Assembly (NCBI GenBank): GCA_028753945.1
Contig: JAPNXP010000008.1
Coordinates: 2,294,001 to 2,358,000 of the forward strand
DNA length: 64,000 bases
Source of the DNA: Hexactinellida sp. DTS-2022
Lineage: Eukaryota; Porifera; Hexactinellida
Reading direction: 5' to 3'
A program made the translations under genes and the position numbers. Positions 1 through 11,070 of the stretch are shown here, one piece after another (within the stretch, counting starts at the first letter, position 1; each line of letters opens with the position of its first letter). A model generated the notes under the pieces. It was not told where the DNA came from. It saw nothing but the letters and a program-made list of their open reading frames with translations, and did no database searches.

Positions 1-879
1 ACCTCCTGCTTTTATCAGATAGGATATGATGCCTATTTTAATAAATGAATTGTATAAAACCTCGGATTTGTACCCCGAAACAAATCTGAGCTGTACAGCA
101 AATCTAAGCTTTACAGAAGGACAAATCTCAAATCTGAGCTGTACAGAAGGATCTAGCAATATATTACTTTAAATTTTAGCCAATTGGTACTTAACAACAA
201 AGCGAATAACCATAATGTTCCTACACCTGCCCCAAAGAAGCTCATAATAATTGCTTAATCTTAATACTTCTACTATCTAGTTTACATGTAATGATAGACT
301 TGAGCTTGAATTTAGGCTGGGAGACAACTATGAACCGTATTTATATAGTATTCCCTCACTAGCCGAACGGGAGATCCAAAACTATTTCGTAAAATTTGGG
401 AAAAAATCTTAAATATTTGTATTTTAAGTACAATGGAATTATAAAGAAATATAGGTAGCTTACTATGTATAAATTTTAGGTAGGATTAAAAGGTTTGGAC
501 AAGTTTTGCTAGGATTATCGGGGTCTCATTTTATGAAGGCCAATAGAGAATGTATTACTTCACTAATCGTAGCAGTTTCTTTTTTGAATTGGAATAGCTC
601 TTTCGGATTAGCTAAGGGGTACTGTACTACTTTGATATGTGTAGTTCAGTGGCTCCCAACCATTTTGAGTACTGTATAGTCCTAATGCATTTCAAGGTAA
701 CCTAAAGTACCACCTACTACACATTCAATCGTGGTAATCCCCAGATTATGTTTAATTGAGCTAAAATAGGAAGGGTATGTCGACATGTGCATATATATGT
801 ATATATCATTAATTAATTATATAATGACGAATCAATTATAAGAACTAATGTTTATGGACTTTACCAAAACTAAAACTAA
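1..879. other. AT-rich DNA, nothing recognised
   Basis: I see no credible coding region, inverted-repeat element or RNA gene here. There is a short local duplication of a sequence around CAAATCTGAGCTGTACAG near 80-150. Confidence 0.5.
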
Positions 880-1432
880 AACTACTGAGCCTGTTTCTCA
901 CATAAAAGTTTTGTGAGTCTCGGAGAGATTGTGGTAGTGGCGGCGCCGGGGGGGGCATGGCCCCCCCCTATTTTTAGGCTGCCCCCCTAGAATAACATTG
1001 TTGTATAGTGTGGCCCCCCCTGAAATCCCCCCTGGCCCCCCTAAGCTACCCTACCTGAAAATCCTGGCGCCGCCTCTGGATTGTGGCAACAGCTGTGACC
1101 AGGTTAGTTTCCAGGTTGAGTTTGTTCCTGTTCTTAGTCTTGAGGCGGGTCAATGCAGAGAATGTCACCTCACACAAGTATGTAGATTCAAAGAGCAACA
1201 GTTCATTCAAGGCATGTTTTTTCCCAATTCAGCATACTCTTTCCCCACATTACTCCAAAATTGGGTAAGTGGTGTGCTTGAGTACTACATCTTTATCCCC
1301 CCTATCTGTGGACACGTCTATAAGGTTTTATTGAAGTCTGGCAGGAATACTGTTGTTAATGTCCACCTAAAATGGATTACGTATCAAGTCCCGTTTGGAT
1401 GACTTGTTTTCAGTGTTAGGGAAATATGAGTT
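880..1432 (-). pseudogene. hAT transposase remnant, ZBED5/FAM200-type C-terminus
   Basis: Read on the minus strand from about 1432 down to 880, several frames give the C-terminal dimerisation region of ZBED5/SCAND3-type hAT transposases. Recognisable pieces are an IRNPF-like stretch, RLQ..LIDVSTDRGDKD, then YLCEVTFSALTRLKTKNRNK and an ATISPRL end. Proteins of this family cut and paste hAT elements or are domesticated copies of them. Stops and frameshifts break it, and a 144-bp MITE is inserted near its end; the reading resumes on the far side of the MITE. The N-terminal zinc finger and catalytic part are absent. It is a dead fragment. A similar but separate remnant lies on the plus strand at 5.1-5.7 kb. 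Confidence 0.7.
935..1078. mobile_element. hAT-type MITE, GGCGGCGCC family
   Basis: The ends are TAGTGGCGGCGCC and CTGGCGCCGCCTCTG (inverted), and the element is flanked by a perfect 8-bp duplication, GATTGTGG (927-934 and 1079-1086). The body is a C-rich and G-rich palindrome. It interrupts the hAT pseudogene. Other copies are at 11071, 50023 and probably 54744. Confidence 0.88.
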
Positions 1433-1443
1433 GTAAACTCCGG

Positions 1444-1530
1444 TAATCGGACACTTCGTCTACGGACATTTCGTCTAACGGACATTTGGTATAATGGACA
1501 TTTCATATAGTGGACATCTCGTAAATGATA
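1444..1530. repeat. Degenerate tandem repeat of a GGACATTTCGTC motif
   Basis: About five imperfect copies of GGACATTTCGTC-like units occur in a row. The reverse-complement motif (GACGAAATGTCC) appears again near 58958-59000, so this is probably the end of a dispersed element. Confidence 0.5.
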
Positions 1531-2399
1531 GACATTATAAGCCAAGGGATTTCGTGATATATCATAGAAAAATAACAAAGGCAATGTATTTATATCTGAA
1601 TTCTTAATTAAATCTATGTTTAACTAGATTATTGTATGCAAATACGTATATCTGATTGTCCAGATAGTATATTATCAATTAATTAACCGTAGACTGCCGG
1701 AGAGATTTTCAGGAAAATAGATAACCCTGTAGTTCTTTGTATTTAATATTTAGAACCTATTAATTTGAAATCCAACAAGAGCATAATAATATATCAACTA
1801 ACTAGAATTTAAAAAAAGATTTACTCAAGGATTTTGACAAAAAGTGATGACACATACATTATCTTTGAATCGATATATCGCCGTTGACATGTAAGTAATC
1901 CTTTGTTTCTAAATTTGAACAATCAAGACTATCTTGTTAGTTATTATATCTCAAAATTTGAACAAATCCGCCTCAGTAAACGAAAGTTACAACATTTAAA
2001 AAAAATCGACTAATCTGTTCATGATGAACCATGGATAACGAAAAACATATATTTGAGTTATATCTATCACAACTCTATATTAGCCAAAGCAAATATCCAA
2101 AATAGTTAATATTTAGTCAAATATCTTCTTACGAGTATTTCCACGGTGAAATTTTAACATTTCGAACATGCGAAAGCAAGTGGCAGGCAAGCGGAGAAGT
2201 ACGCGATTATGCTACGTCATCATAACTATTTCTCAAATTTTTGATTTTTTAATAAAATCGATAAAGAGTACAAAACCATGTCTAATCCGAATTTTCACGA
2301 AATTTGAATAATTTGATCCACCGGTTTTCCACCTGACACAACGTGTATCAGTTAGGCAGTCTACAGTTAAAGTGATAGGATACAACCAACTCCATAAGA
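1531..2399. other. AT-rich DNA, nothing recognised
   Basis: No open reading frame or repeat structure that I can support. Confidence 0.5.
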
Positions 2400-2708
2400 T
2401 TCAATTACTCAATTTAACAAATTGAATATCACCTTGCTGGTAAATTATGGGCCCTTGTCGTGTTGAATGACGTGAGGAACACCATAGGTAAAATAGATTT
2501 CCTGCAGTTTGCTCAATACCTCTTTGGTTGTCTTGGTCTTTAGAGCACGAGCAACCACAAACTTAGTTAGATAACATACAATAACTTGTATGTGGCGGAT
2601 TCCAAAGGAGTTTGCCGGCATGTCACATACAAGGTCGATTCCACAATGTTTCCAAGGTTCTTCAGGTGGTGAAATGGGTTGAAGTTCTCATTGAGGTTGG
2701 GGTGGGAG

Positions 2709-2921
2709 CAGGCTTTCATCCAGACAAAAATTTCTGCGCGCCTAGATTTAGTTTGAGCTCTTTCATTTTTCATTTTGTACGCCTAGTTTGCACATTTTGT
2801 ATTAAGTCTATGGGAAGATCTCACGATATTGTACGCCTAGACACGATTTTTGTACGCCTAGATTAAAATCCATCCAATTACGCTCCTTTAGGAGCGCCCA
2901 ATATGCCTGGATAACACCCTG
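2709..2921. mobile_element. hAT-type MITE, ATCCAGG family, copy 1
   Basis: The element is 213 bp with imperfect inverted ends CAGGCTTTCATCCAG and CCTGGATAACACCCTG. It is flanked by a perfect 8-bp duplication, GGTGGGAG (2701-2708 and 2922-2929). It splits the integrase pseudogene. Further copies are at 13563 and 31279. Confidence 0.9.
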
Positions 2922-3005
2922 GGTGGGAGTGAAGCAGTTATTTGCACTGATGACAGGTTTTGATCTAGGAATAAACTTAACTAAAAATACTGGCAATAGT
3001 TTTAA

Positions 3006-3121
3006 CCCTCGTCTGGCTAGGAATGTAAAATTGAAACTGAAAGTTAATTGAATTTCAATTGAAAGTGAAAGTGAAAGTGGGGTTTTTCTATTTATACCTT
3101 TTACCCCAAGCCAGCCGAGGG
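3006..3121. mobile_element. piggyBac-like MITE, copy A
   Basis: The element starts CCCTCGTCTGGCT and ends AGCCAGCCGAGGG, with TTAA on both sides (3002-3005 and 3122-3125). TTAA duplication with CCC...GGG ends is the piggyBac signature. The inside has GAAAGT repeats. A near-identical 110-bp copy lies at 21681-21790. Confidence 0.85.
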
Positions 3122-3727
3122 TTAAATAAATGATCACGTTTGCCTACAAATTTTCAACGTCTTTGTATAATCCCATCCAAGTGTACTTAGAGCGAATAGT
3201 ATGAATTGTGGTTCGCATTCCAGCATGGGTTACATCATGGTGGTACTGAATAATATCCAAAACTTCAGATTGAGTTGGTACTTGGAAGAATGTTTCTCTC
3301 TACGTTAGAATCGCGAACACACTGAAAAATTAATGTGAGATAACTAATTATTCAGATCGTCAGAATTTCAAACCCAATTCTGGTGTTCAGATCAAAAAAT
3401 TCTTATCTCGTAATACATTTATTTATTAATTAATAAGGGAATACAAACATGCATAAATGTTTGGGAGGGTTCGTTAAATGTAACATTACGCCAACACTAA
3501 GGCTTGTGCAAAAAGGGTGACAAAAGGGAGGATTTTACGCATTACGCGGAACGGGTGGAAACATAAACAACCTTACAATGTAAAGAACAGCTAACCTTGA
3601 ATAGTTTGTCTCCTTCTTCAACTCTGCACTTACGAATGAAATTATTCCTCCTTTGCTTCTTCAACTCCGAAGGGATAGTTTTCTTCTTCACATATTCACG
3701 GATTTGTTCGAGTTCGACTGTATCCAT

Positions 3728-5084
3728 ATTTCAAATTGGGTTTGACAGGTAATTTCATAAAGCAAATACAAAGTCAGTTAGTTAGTAAATACTTGAAAAA
3801 GTTGTTTAAATACGCATTCAAATGAATAAATGATGTTAATGTTATGGAGTATTTACTTTGCAATAAAACACTGAAGTTAAAAACACTGAAGTTAATTGTA
3901 CATACTCAAAATACGAAAGTACTTAAAATACGTCGAAACAGACCTTCTTTTTGACTTTGTAGATCTGGACATCCTGCTATTATGAACACAATTTTTGGTC
4001 CCTTGAATGTTCATAATATAAGAACCTGACTGTACACTGGAAATGCTTTATTAGCAACTACCCTTACACTGACGGCCAAATCCATTTGAACAACAGTAAT
4101 TATATTCCAGACATTCAAAATAGTTTGTTGATGGCTGTTTAAACACTCTAAAATGACTTAAATATATTGCTTTGATCCTAAACTTCATAACATTGTTATT
4201 TTATGTCAACTTTATATAATATCCATGAAGTGGCATAAGTGTCCCCGAAAAATGGGAACGTGTCACGTGTGTGCATCTCAGTGAAAATGATAGTAATAAT
4301 TAGAAATAGTTCACCAGAAGTAATTAGACTAGGTAGTATTCAAATCTGAGATCAGAATTTGCATATTCTAACTGCCTCATAATGATCAGTAAGTATATAT
4401 TTAATTAGCTAATTCTATAGTTAATGAGTTTAACACCTCCATAAAAATTTATCAATTTAATTACAGTTAACATATCATTTTATGTCAACATCCATTTTGA
4501 AGCATCTACTATAGTTATTATAATACTGCTAGAAGCTATGATATATGAATTCCTAATATTTATGTTGGAATTCTTTTGGCATTTATTAGTAATATTGCTC
4601 TATTAGAAGACTATTTACAGGTCCCAATCAAAGTATGGGAATTCTATAAAGTCAAGTTCCCCTATTAACAACTCGTTAATAGCAATATTCATTTATTTGC
4701 AACCTATTTTCTGCTGCCAAGTGTAGATCTGTTCCCCTATAAGCAACTATGAGTTGCAAATAGACAAACAAAAAAGTTCGCTTTTAACCAAATCAATGTT
4801 ACTAATAGACGAACAACAATTACATTACTAAACAAATAATAATAATAATAATAAAGATTTACTAAATACGTATTGTGTCTACATATTTAGGTTTGTCATG
4901 TGACATGGTAATTTTCCAAGTAGGACTTGCTCAATTAATTTATGCTCATGATTTCAATGCTTTAATGTATATTGATATTATTTATATTTCCATTTTCAAA
5001 AGGTTTACCATCCAAAGTGGGGTCTCTGTTATATCCTTTCCTTTCTCTGTAGTATGTGTGAACTGATGGATCCGCGGCCATGAC
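3728..5084. other. AT-rich DNA, nothing recognised
   Basis: There is an (AAT)n microsatellite around 4838-4853. I could not assign any coding region. Confidence 0.5.
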
Positions 5085-5737
5085 CAATAGATTGATTGGA
5101 TTAATGGCGCACATCAAGATGGTAAACCCTATTGTTGAATGGCTGCACTGTATTATTCAACGAGAAGCGTTAGACAGTTAGAAGATGAGTTCATAGTTAA
5201 ACAATGAGCAATTTCATACAGTGCAGGCCTTTGAATAATAGACTGTTTCAGTCATTTTGTCAAGACAGCGGCTCTGAGCATCAACAGCTCCTTCATAGCG
5301 ATATCCGCTGGTTATCCCATAGAAAAACATACAGAGGTTATTTGAGCTACGCAATGAAGTGAGGGATTTTTTGTCGGATAACACACACACCCTTGTGGCT
5401 AGTTTCGACGATTCTGGCTGGGTAGCTCGCCTGTCATACATTTCCGAAATTTTCAGCAATCTCAATGAGCTATATCTTGCTATACAAGGTAAAGATAAGC
5501 ATGTTCTTACCTTTTTTGACAAAGTATATGGATTCATGGAGAAGAACATATGTGAAAAAGTGTGTCGTCTATCTGGCGCATACTATTCGAATCCAGTACG
5601 GAACAGATCAGGCCTCAAGATGAAGGAGAGAAGCGATTCATTCAAATGCTCACCGAACACTTTAACCAATCATTCGCAGACCGCGAGTGCGTGCGATAAA
5701 TTACGAAAACAGCTCAAACCGCGGTTGAGGCACTAGA
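5085..5737 (+). pseudogene. hAT transposase remnant, ZBED5-type middle part
   Basis: In three plus-strand frames the region reads the central part of ZBED5/FAM200-type hAT proteins. A Gly-Leu-rich piece with VEWLHCIIQREAL is followed by LLHSDIRWLSHRKT, and then from 5359 by SDIFSNLNE-like and GKDKHVLTFFDKVYGFM segments. These follow the family order (catalytic core, TRW-like motif, helical insertion). Stops and frame changes show it is dead. After the FMEKN position the family match ends and a different, gag-like frame takes over, so there is a rearrangement breakpoint near 5550. Confidence 0.72.
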
Positions 5738-5846
5738 TGCACTGGCTGCTACGCTCGACCCACCCACGGACCAGTATGGCTCACGACAAGCCCTGTGCAG
5801 GCTTACATGGCAGCCCGGGGAGTCTGCAATTCGCACCTATTTTAAA
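5560..5846 (+). pseudogene. Possible retroelement gag fragment
   Basis: A frame that differs from the preceding hAT remnant reads an acidic stretch (QDEGEKRFIQMLTEHF), one stop, then ALDALAATLDPPTDQYGSR and WQPGESAIRTYF. The spacing resembles the capsid region of gypsy-type gag, in which an F-x-P segment is followed by L...Q..GES. The match is by general pattern only, with no zinc knuckle in reach. It is cut at 5863 by a MITE. Confidence 0.35.
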
Positions 5847-5862
5847 TTTATTAACATTAGTT

Positions 5863-6241
5863 CATACCTGCCAACCTATTTGATTCATCCCTGTACATTG
5901 GCCAAAATCCCTATGCACCTCCCAAAAATTTTTCTCGCTCGCTACGCTCGCTCGTCTAGAAAAATATTTTAAACATATAAAATATATCACTTTAGAAAGG
6001 AGAAAACATTGAATTATATGCTGTACAGGCATTCCCTGTACGCTTGAATAAATATATAAGTTGTGCCTTTATCTGGTCAATACAGGATGCATGGCAGAAT
6101 ATACTATCATCACTGTAGACATTTTGGCCATTATTTGACTCATAATTAGTAATTAAAAATCCCTGTACGCCTGTACAGAACAGTCAAAATGGTTAAAATC
6201 CCTGTACTGTACAGGGAATCCCTGTACGGTTGGCAGGTATT
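5863..6241. mobile_element. MITE with ACCTGCCAACC ends and 6-bp duplication, copy 1
   Basis: There are perfect 13-bp inverted repeats, ATACCTGCCAACC (5864-5876) and GGTTGGCAGGTAT (6228-6240). The flanks share TTAGTT (5857-5862 and 6242-6247). Inside are repeated CCCTGTAC words and a CTCGCTCGCTACGCTCGCTCG palindromic stretch. A second copy at 50709-51065 also has a 6-bp duplication. Confidence 0.8.
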
Positions 6242-6355
6242 TTAGTTGTTTGCTTAGGTTAGATAATATGTTTTGTTTGTGTGGGATAACCAATTAAATA
6301 ATATATTTCAGACATTCTGAATAATAGCAAAGTCTTAGTAATTGTCTTGTAATTT

Positions 6356-6384
6356 GTAATAGTAATAGTAATAGTAATAGTAAT
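6356..6384. repeat. (TAGTAA)n microsatellite
   Basis: Repeats of AGTAAT run for about 28 bp. A similar tract near 12675 carries a MITE insertion. Confidence 0.7.
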
Positions 6385-6463
6385 ATATTACATCATAGCC
6401 TACTTTACATAAGGCCTAACAGTAAACTACGAGTTTGGTACCATGGATGCAGGATGCGGTAGA

Positions 6464-6522
6464 AGATGGGGTATTTAGGGGTATTTTAGGGGTATTTAGG
6501 GTATTTTAGGTATTTTAGTAGG
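6464..6522. repeat. Minisatellite of GGTATTTTAG units
   Basis: About five units of GGGTATTT(T)AG lie head to tail immediately before the THAP fragment. The last unit ends TTTTAG and could act as a splice acceptor, but this is only a resemblance. Confidence 0.6.
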
Positions 6523-6523
6523 G

Positions 6524-6758
6524 AAGATGTAGATAATCTGAAAACTGTTTTGTATGCGTGAAACATTTTAGAGAAAAATATATTGAGTACACCCACAAAT
6601 TTCCTAACGGAGATGGGACTTACCACGAGCTTCCACACAAAAATCAGTACCAGTTTACTAACCAGGGTGTCCATCATACTACTCTTCACAGTCTACTACA
6701 AAACGCAGACGTCTCTCCTTCGATTCGAAAGAAGATGAACTACTCCAGCAGGCCGTAG
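6524..6758 (+). pseudogene. THAP-domain fragment
   Basis: Plus-strand frames around 6550-6640 read VCVKHFREKYIEYTHKFPNG, then a D-G-T-Y-H-E-L-P-x-K segment. This is the second half of a THAP zinc finger: the C-x2-H-F of the C2CH site, then the basic loop. The first Cys pair and the AVPTIF-like end are not visible. The reading continues openly to a stop at 6758 with no other domain. It is probably a scrap of a P element or a THAP gene exon. The domain call rests on the C-x2-H-F context only. Confidence 0.5.
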
Positions 6759-6795
6759 CACTTAGCTTGACATCACAGACTGAAGAGAAGGAGAA

Positions 6796-6932
6796 GTATT
6801 TGATACACGGTTTTCATTATTTGAAAGTGAAGTTAACTTTTATTTCTTTACCTAATTGGTCATTATGGTTGAAGTTGAAGTTGAAGTTTTTAATTGTAGA
6901 CGGGGGAATTTATGGTACAGGCAGCGTAAGCC
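6796..6932. repeat. 137-bp direct repeat, left copy
   Basis: The sequence GTATTTGATACACGG...GGCAGCGTAAGCC recurs at 8232-8367 in the same orientation with a few differences. The two copies bracket the LINE remnant. The inside contains GAAGTTGAAGTTGAAG. Confidence 0.85.
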
Positions 6933-6984
6933 TTCCGTACCCTGACCATGGATACCGTCAGGAAAGTACATTTTTAAAAAAGTG

Positions 6985-8226
6985 CAGAAACAAGAACAGA
7001 AAAACAAAAACAAAAAAACAAAAACAAAAACAAACAAAAAAATAGATTAAAGAGAGGTAAGAGGGCGATATTTTTAATAGTTTGACTTCCTTTGTCTTGT
7101 TTTTCGGATGGCCTCCCAGCTGTTCTTGTATTTCCCTCGGAACCCTTTTAGTGTTTGTGCTTTGCGGATGTTGGGCGGGAGACTGTTCCACTCTGAGGGG
7201 CCCTGAACGCTAAATGCCTTCTGCCCAAAGGTTGTCTTGCACCACGACGGTTGTTCCAAGGTGTTGGATTCGGCGGCCCGAGTATGTATTGAGCCTCACC
7301 GCTGTTCTGGCAGTTGCATCGTCTGCGGCCAAAGTGGGTCGTGGCATGATGACCATACCCGGCCAGTCAAGTGCATGTGCCGATTCTCCGATAGAGGAAC
7401 CCACCGGAGCTGGGCGATGCGTTCACAGCCGTTGCAGCAGATGTTCCAGCAATATGATTTGCCTGAGATGGTACAACGTTGTCTGCGGGGGCGCGTAGGC
7501 GATCCTACTACGAACCTAGCGGCACCGCGCTGGATTTCGTCAAGTCGCTTCAGCCAGCGTTGGTTGATGTTGCACATAGCTGCATCGCAGTAAGTTAACG
7601 TCGGGTAGACCAGGGCATGGGCCAGGGAGGATCTGTGCCTAGAGGGAAGTCTGCGGGCCGTACGAATGAGGAGACGGAGGCGACCCGCAGCTCTGCTACA
7701 GGCTGACTCCATGTGCGGGGTGAATGAGAGGGATTCGTCTATTATTACCCCTAGAATAGTCATGGTCGGCTTGCGTAGAACTATCTCCCCATCTAAGAGC
7801 ACACTGAGGTCCCGAGGGACCTTGGACAGTCGCTGTCGTGTTCCCACAAACATCCACTGGGACTTACCCCTATTTATCGAAATCCCCAAGTTGTTGAGGA
7901 ATCCTGACACCTTCCCGTAAGCTGCCTTAGTATGGGAGACCAAGTCTTCTACACTGCTTGCCTGGACCACGAGAGTGATGTCATCTGCATACTGTTGGTA
8001 GGCAATGCCAATCTCCTGCACCTCCCCCTGGATATTTTGTAGGTCGACGGATAGCAGAAAGAGTATTGGGCCGATGATGCTGCCCTGGGGGACCCCCCTT
8101 ATGGGTGTGAAACCTGTGTCTGTGTCCACACCAATTTGAACCACACACTCCCTGTCGAATAGATATTGTTTGAACCATTCCACCGATGCCTCTGATACCC
8201 CGTGCACAGTTAGAGCCCGTTGGATG
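6985..8226 (-). pseudogene. Non-LTR retrotransposon (LINE) 3' end: reverse transcriptase and C-terminal part
   Basis: On the minus strand 8207-7296 is one open frame of 303 codons holding the reverse transcriptase palm and thumb. It has GVPQGSIIGPILFLLSVDL, the catalytic QYADDITLVV, then a GxxID-like box (LGVIIDESLSF). The thumb part with LVYPTLTYCDAAMCNINQRW follows. Frameshifted continuations reach a SVQGPSEWNSLPPNIR end near 7100. This order is that of CR1/L2/Jockey-group LINEs, which copy their RNA at a nicked target. The 5' two-thirds (endonuclease, fingers) are missing, as in typical 5' truncation. The downstream end is a (TTTTTG)-like tract read on the minus strand at about 7042-6985. 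The active-site YADD is intact, but the element is dead. Confidence 0.82.
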
Positions 8227-8231
8227 GATTT

Positions 8232-8367
8232 GTATTTGATACACGGTTTTCAGGATTTGAAAGTGAAGTTAACTTTTATTTCTTTACCTAATTGGTCATT
8301 GTGGTTGAAGTTGAAGTTGAAGTTTAATTGTAGACGGGGGCCATTTATGGTACAGGCAGCGTAAGCC
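8232..8367. repeat. 137-bp direct repeat, right copy
   Basis: This is the partner of 6796-6932. It abuts the 5'-truncated end of the LINE remnant within about 6 bp. Confidence 0.85.
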
Positions 8368-10079
8368 TACCCTTATTTCTATGGCAATGGAACATTTACA
8401 ACAAGCAATTGAAAAAGTTCCTACTTCGATGAATTTTCCAATTGTTCAGAGCTTTCTGGACTTCAATTCATTCTTTGTCAGCTAGAAAATACCCTCATTC
8501 CTAAAACAGGCGCATATCTAATTTGACCACCCAAATTTTTGGCACTTAAACCACATTTCGCCAGCTTCAAGTATCTCCAGAGTTTACCTTGTTTATCTCT
8601 TCCACACTTCCATACCTTAGAAAAGCTATATGTATCACTCTTTGGACTTGAAAATGAATTCTTCCCTTTTCTTAACGGTGTCCTGGGAATCAATATTTTC
8701 ATTACTATGGGCAACTTCTATTGAGTATATATTTAGCTTTCCTACTCCTGTGATCTGACATTGAAATTAGAATTATAAATATTGTAATTTCATTATGAAA
8801 GTAAATTCTTTGTCTGAAGATTGAATATTTTAAATATAGAATATTAGCGTCTATCCTATATAACACTATTCATATTTATTGGAAAATATATTATACTTGT
8901 TCTAGAATGTTCAAATTCACAACATTGCTTCAACTATGTCTACTGTAATTATTCTACGTTCTCAATAATTTATTTTTTGCTTTTCGGTCCCAATATTTAT
9001 TTATCAAGCCTCCGGCGACAGAAAAAGTGTATATTTTGCTCAATCTGACAATGTTTCCTTATTATCTCTGTAAATAATGCAGATTTATGAATTAAAAAAC
9101 CTGCGATCTTTAAGATAAGTATCATTTATTGTGTGTAAAATTTTTTGAGTCTTAATCTATTGTATCTTTCTCAATAGAGTCGGGCATTTAGTCAGGCTTC
9201 AGACAATCCAAATATTCACAGAAAAATGGTACTGACCGGTTGCAATCATTTAGAATATTGTTTTATAGCATATTCAACTTTTCCATCGGACTTAAAATGG
9301 ATTATTGATATTTCTAGGAAGTTAGAGCTAAGCTCTAGCAAATTAATTAATTTCAATGTTTATGCTCACATCACTGGAATGACACCACCTTATATGGGCA
9401 TATGAATTTATAAGATTGTGACCTTTTGGATAATGGTCTCATTTTTTCTTCCAATGTGTTTGCAATGGGATATTGATGTGAATAGATAGTTAGAGCTTAG
9501 CTCTAGAGTTTCAACTTCAGGAGAGAGGAAATTTGCTGCGTCATCAAAAATGGGCACATTACATGCCCATATATGGAACATTTTGAAAACGGTGCGTGTT
9601 AGGAGCACGAAATGTATTACTGACTGATAGGAAGTCGGGTATTACGAGAATTTTGAGACGTATATTTTGATTCTAGCACCTCTGGTGTCTGAGAAAAAAA
9701 ATTGACAAGAAAACGTACCCTCGAATGGGATTATATGCCATAAAGATTCAAATTTTCACTTTTTAACTATTTTTTTTTATCAATTATGGTTTATCTTCGT
9801 TATTGATTGCTTGGATAAATTAAAATTACCACCAATCCAACCAATGTTGCGGAATTCAATCAAGAGAATCGTTCAAAGTGGTGAAACCAGTGATTCGCTG
9901 TACCAAATAGCTTATAACTCTGAAAATACGGTTGAAAGAGACTCAAAACCATGTACAAATGTTTGTTATGGTCCTTTTGCAGTAATTGTACAAGAAATAA
10001 AAAATTGGGTTCAGTGTATATTTATGTAGATTTCCCATTATTTTCCTTGCAAGGACACCCTTAAACAAGCTACTAATAT
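8368..10079. other. AT-rich DNA with short palindromic repeats
   Basis: No gene was recognised. The TTAGAGC...GCTCTA palindromic words near 9323-9342 and 9489-9508 sit within similar contexts. They resemble a family seen again near 14040 and in the foldback element at 18.8 kb. Confidence 0.45.
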
Positions 10080-10424
10080 TTTTCTATAATAGCATGTCAT
10101 TATCCAAATGGATGAAATACACATCAAATCGGACATATCTTACAAAGTAGGAAATCTAGTTGGTTCTAATCGAAATCCTGATGATCCAACCAAAACAGTA
10201 TTTGCTATCATGGCATAGTCTTCATAAAAAATGGTCCTGTATTGTCCGTGTATTGCCATCCGCATCTATTTCTGCTGAAAATATATTTTTTGTTATATAA
10301 TCTTGTATTGAAGATATTGAACTTTGTGGACTACTGGTTTAGGTAATTTCAACTGATAACTATCCTCTAAATGTGAATTCTTCAAATTGTTTTCCCCTGT
10401 TGGTAAGCTAGAGACTCGAGTACC

Positions 10425-10577
10425 CAGGGCCGCATTAAGAGTCGTCTGGGCCCTAGTCCTGTCCAAAATTTCAGAGCCCCTATTTGTCTTACACTCTCTA
10501 GAGGCACGCTATGCGGGCCCCTAATGGGCTCCTCAGGCCCTGGTGCAGCACCCATAGCCCCACTTAATGCGGCCTTG
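10425..10577. mobile_element. hAT-type MITE, GGGCCGCATTAAG family
   Basis: The inverted ends are CAGGGCCGCATTAAG and CTTAATGCGGCCTTG, with a perfect 8-bp duplication, CGAGTACC (10417-10424 and 10578-10585). It sits inside the P-element remnant, whose reading resumes after it. Confidence 0.9.
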
Positions 10578-11070
10578 CGAGTACCTCATCCTTATGATAT
10601 CAACAGGCCACCTTTCCTAACGTTTTATTTTGTCCACATTCTAAAAACGATTCGAAATAATTGGCTCAATCAAATATCAGACAGCAAAACTTTCGCTTAT
10701 CCTGATTTAGACAATTTTCACACAGATTACTATTCCTTTCCTTTGAGATTATGTTCAGCTTCTTTTTCGGGATGTCAGAGTCCTTTACAATTCAGGGAAA
10801 CCAAACTTGCCTAACGCCTAACTTTGAATTCTTGTTACCCTTCTATTCTGGAGAGCCAAAATGTCAAACTTGTCTTAAAAGTTATTCATGAATCAACAGT
10901 AGCTGCTTTAGCTGTTCAAAATGACCTACGTTGTCTAGAATTACAAACTGATGCGTCGGATTTTATCCAAAAAAATTCTCTCGCTCTGGAAAATGTTTAA
11001 TGTAAACATTCCATATAACCATGTCCGTTTAAACGATGCATTTTCTAGCCCATTCGTGGGTAATGGCGAG

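Larger units (their letters stand above)
2400..3727 (-). pseudogene. Integrase pseudogene, gypsy/KRBA2/GIN1-like, possibly spliced
   Basis: On the minus strand the N-terminal part (3727-3604) begins MDTVELEQIREYVKKKTIP and resembles the pre-integrase segment of gypsy-type integrases and their domesticated relatives. It ends AAG|GTTAGC, a plausible splice donor. A TTTTTCAG acceptor-like site precedes the next part near 3312. That part reads the H2C2 zinc-binding region (YHHDVTHAGMRTTIHTIRSK), then, after two inserted MITEs, the catalytic core at 2690-2400, with CGIDLVCDMPA, LTKFVVARALK and FTYGVPHVIQHD. It contains stops, so it is not functional. The apparent intron would suit a domesticated gene or a spliced family more than an ordinary gypsy copy. 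The C-terminal end was not found. Confidence 0.65.

Noticed and set aside
998-1402. A 134-residue proline-rich ORF
   Set aside because: It runs through the C-rich MITE and the antisense of a hAT remnant; the minus-strand reading explains the sequence better.
6464-6522. Telomere-like repeat
   Set aside because: The units are GGTATTTTAG-type, short and local, not TTAGGG or another known animal telomere repeat.
7210-7593. Plus-strand ORFs over 7.2-7.6 kb
   Set aside because: They are antisense shadows of the LINE reverse transcriptase on the minus strand.
6796-8367. LTR element bounded by the 137-bp direct repeats
   Set aside because: The repeats do not start TG and end CA, and the inside encodes a LINE-type reverse transcriptase, not gag-pol.
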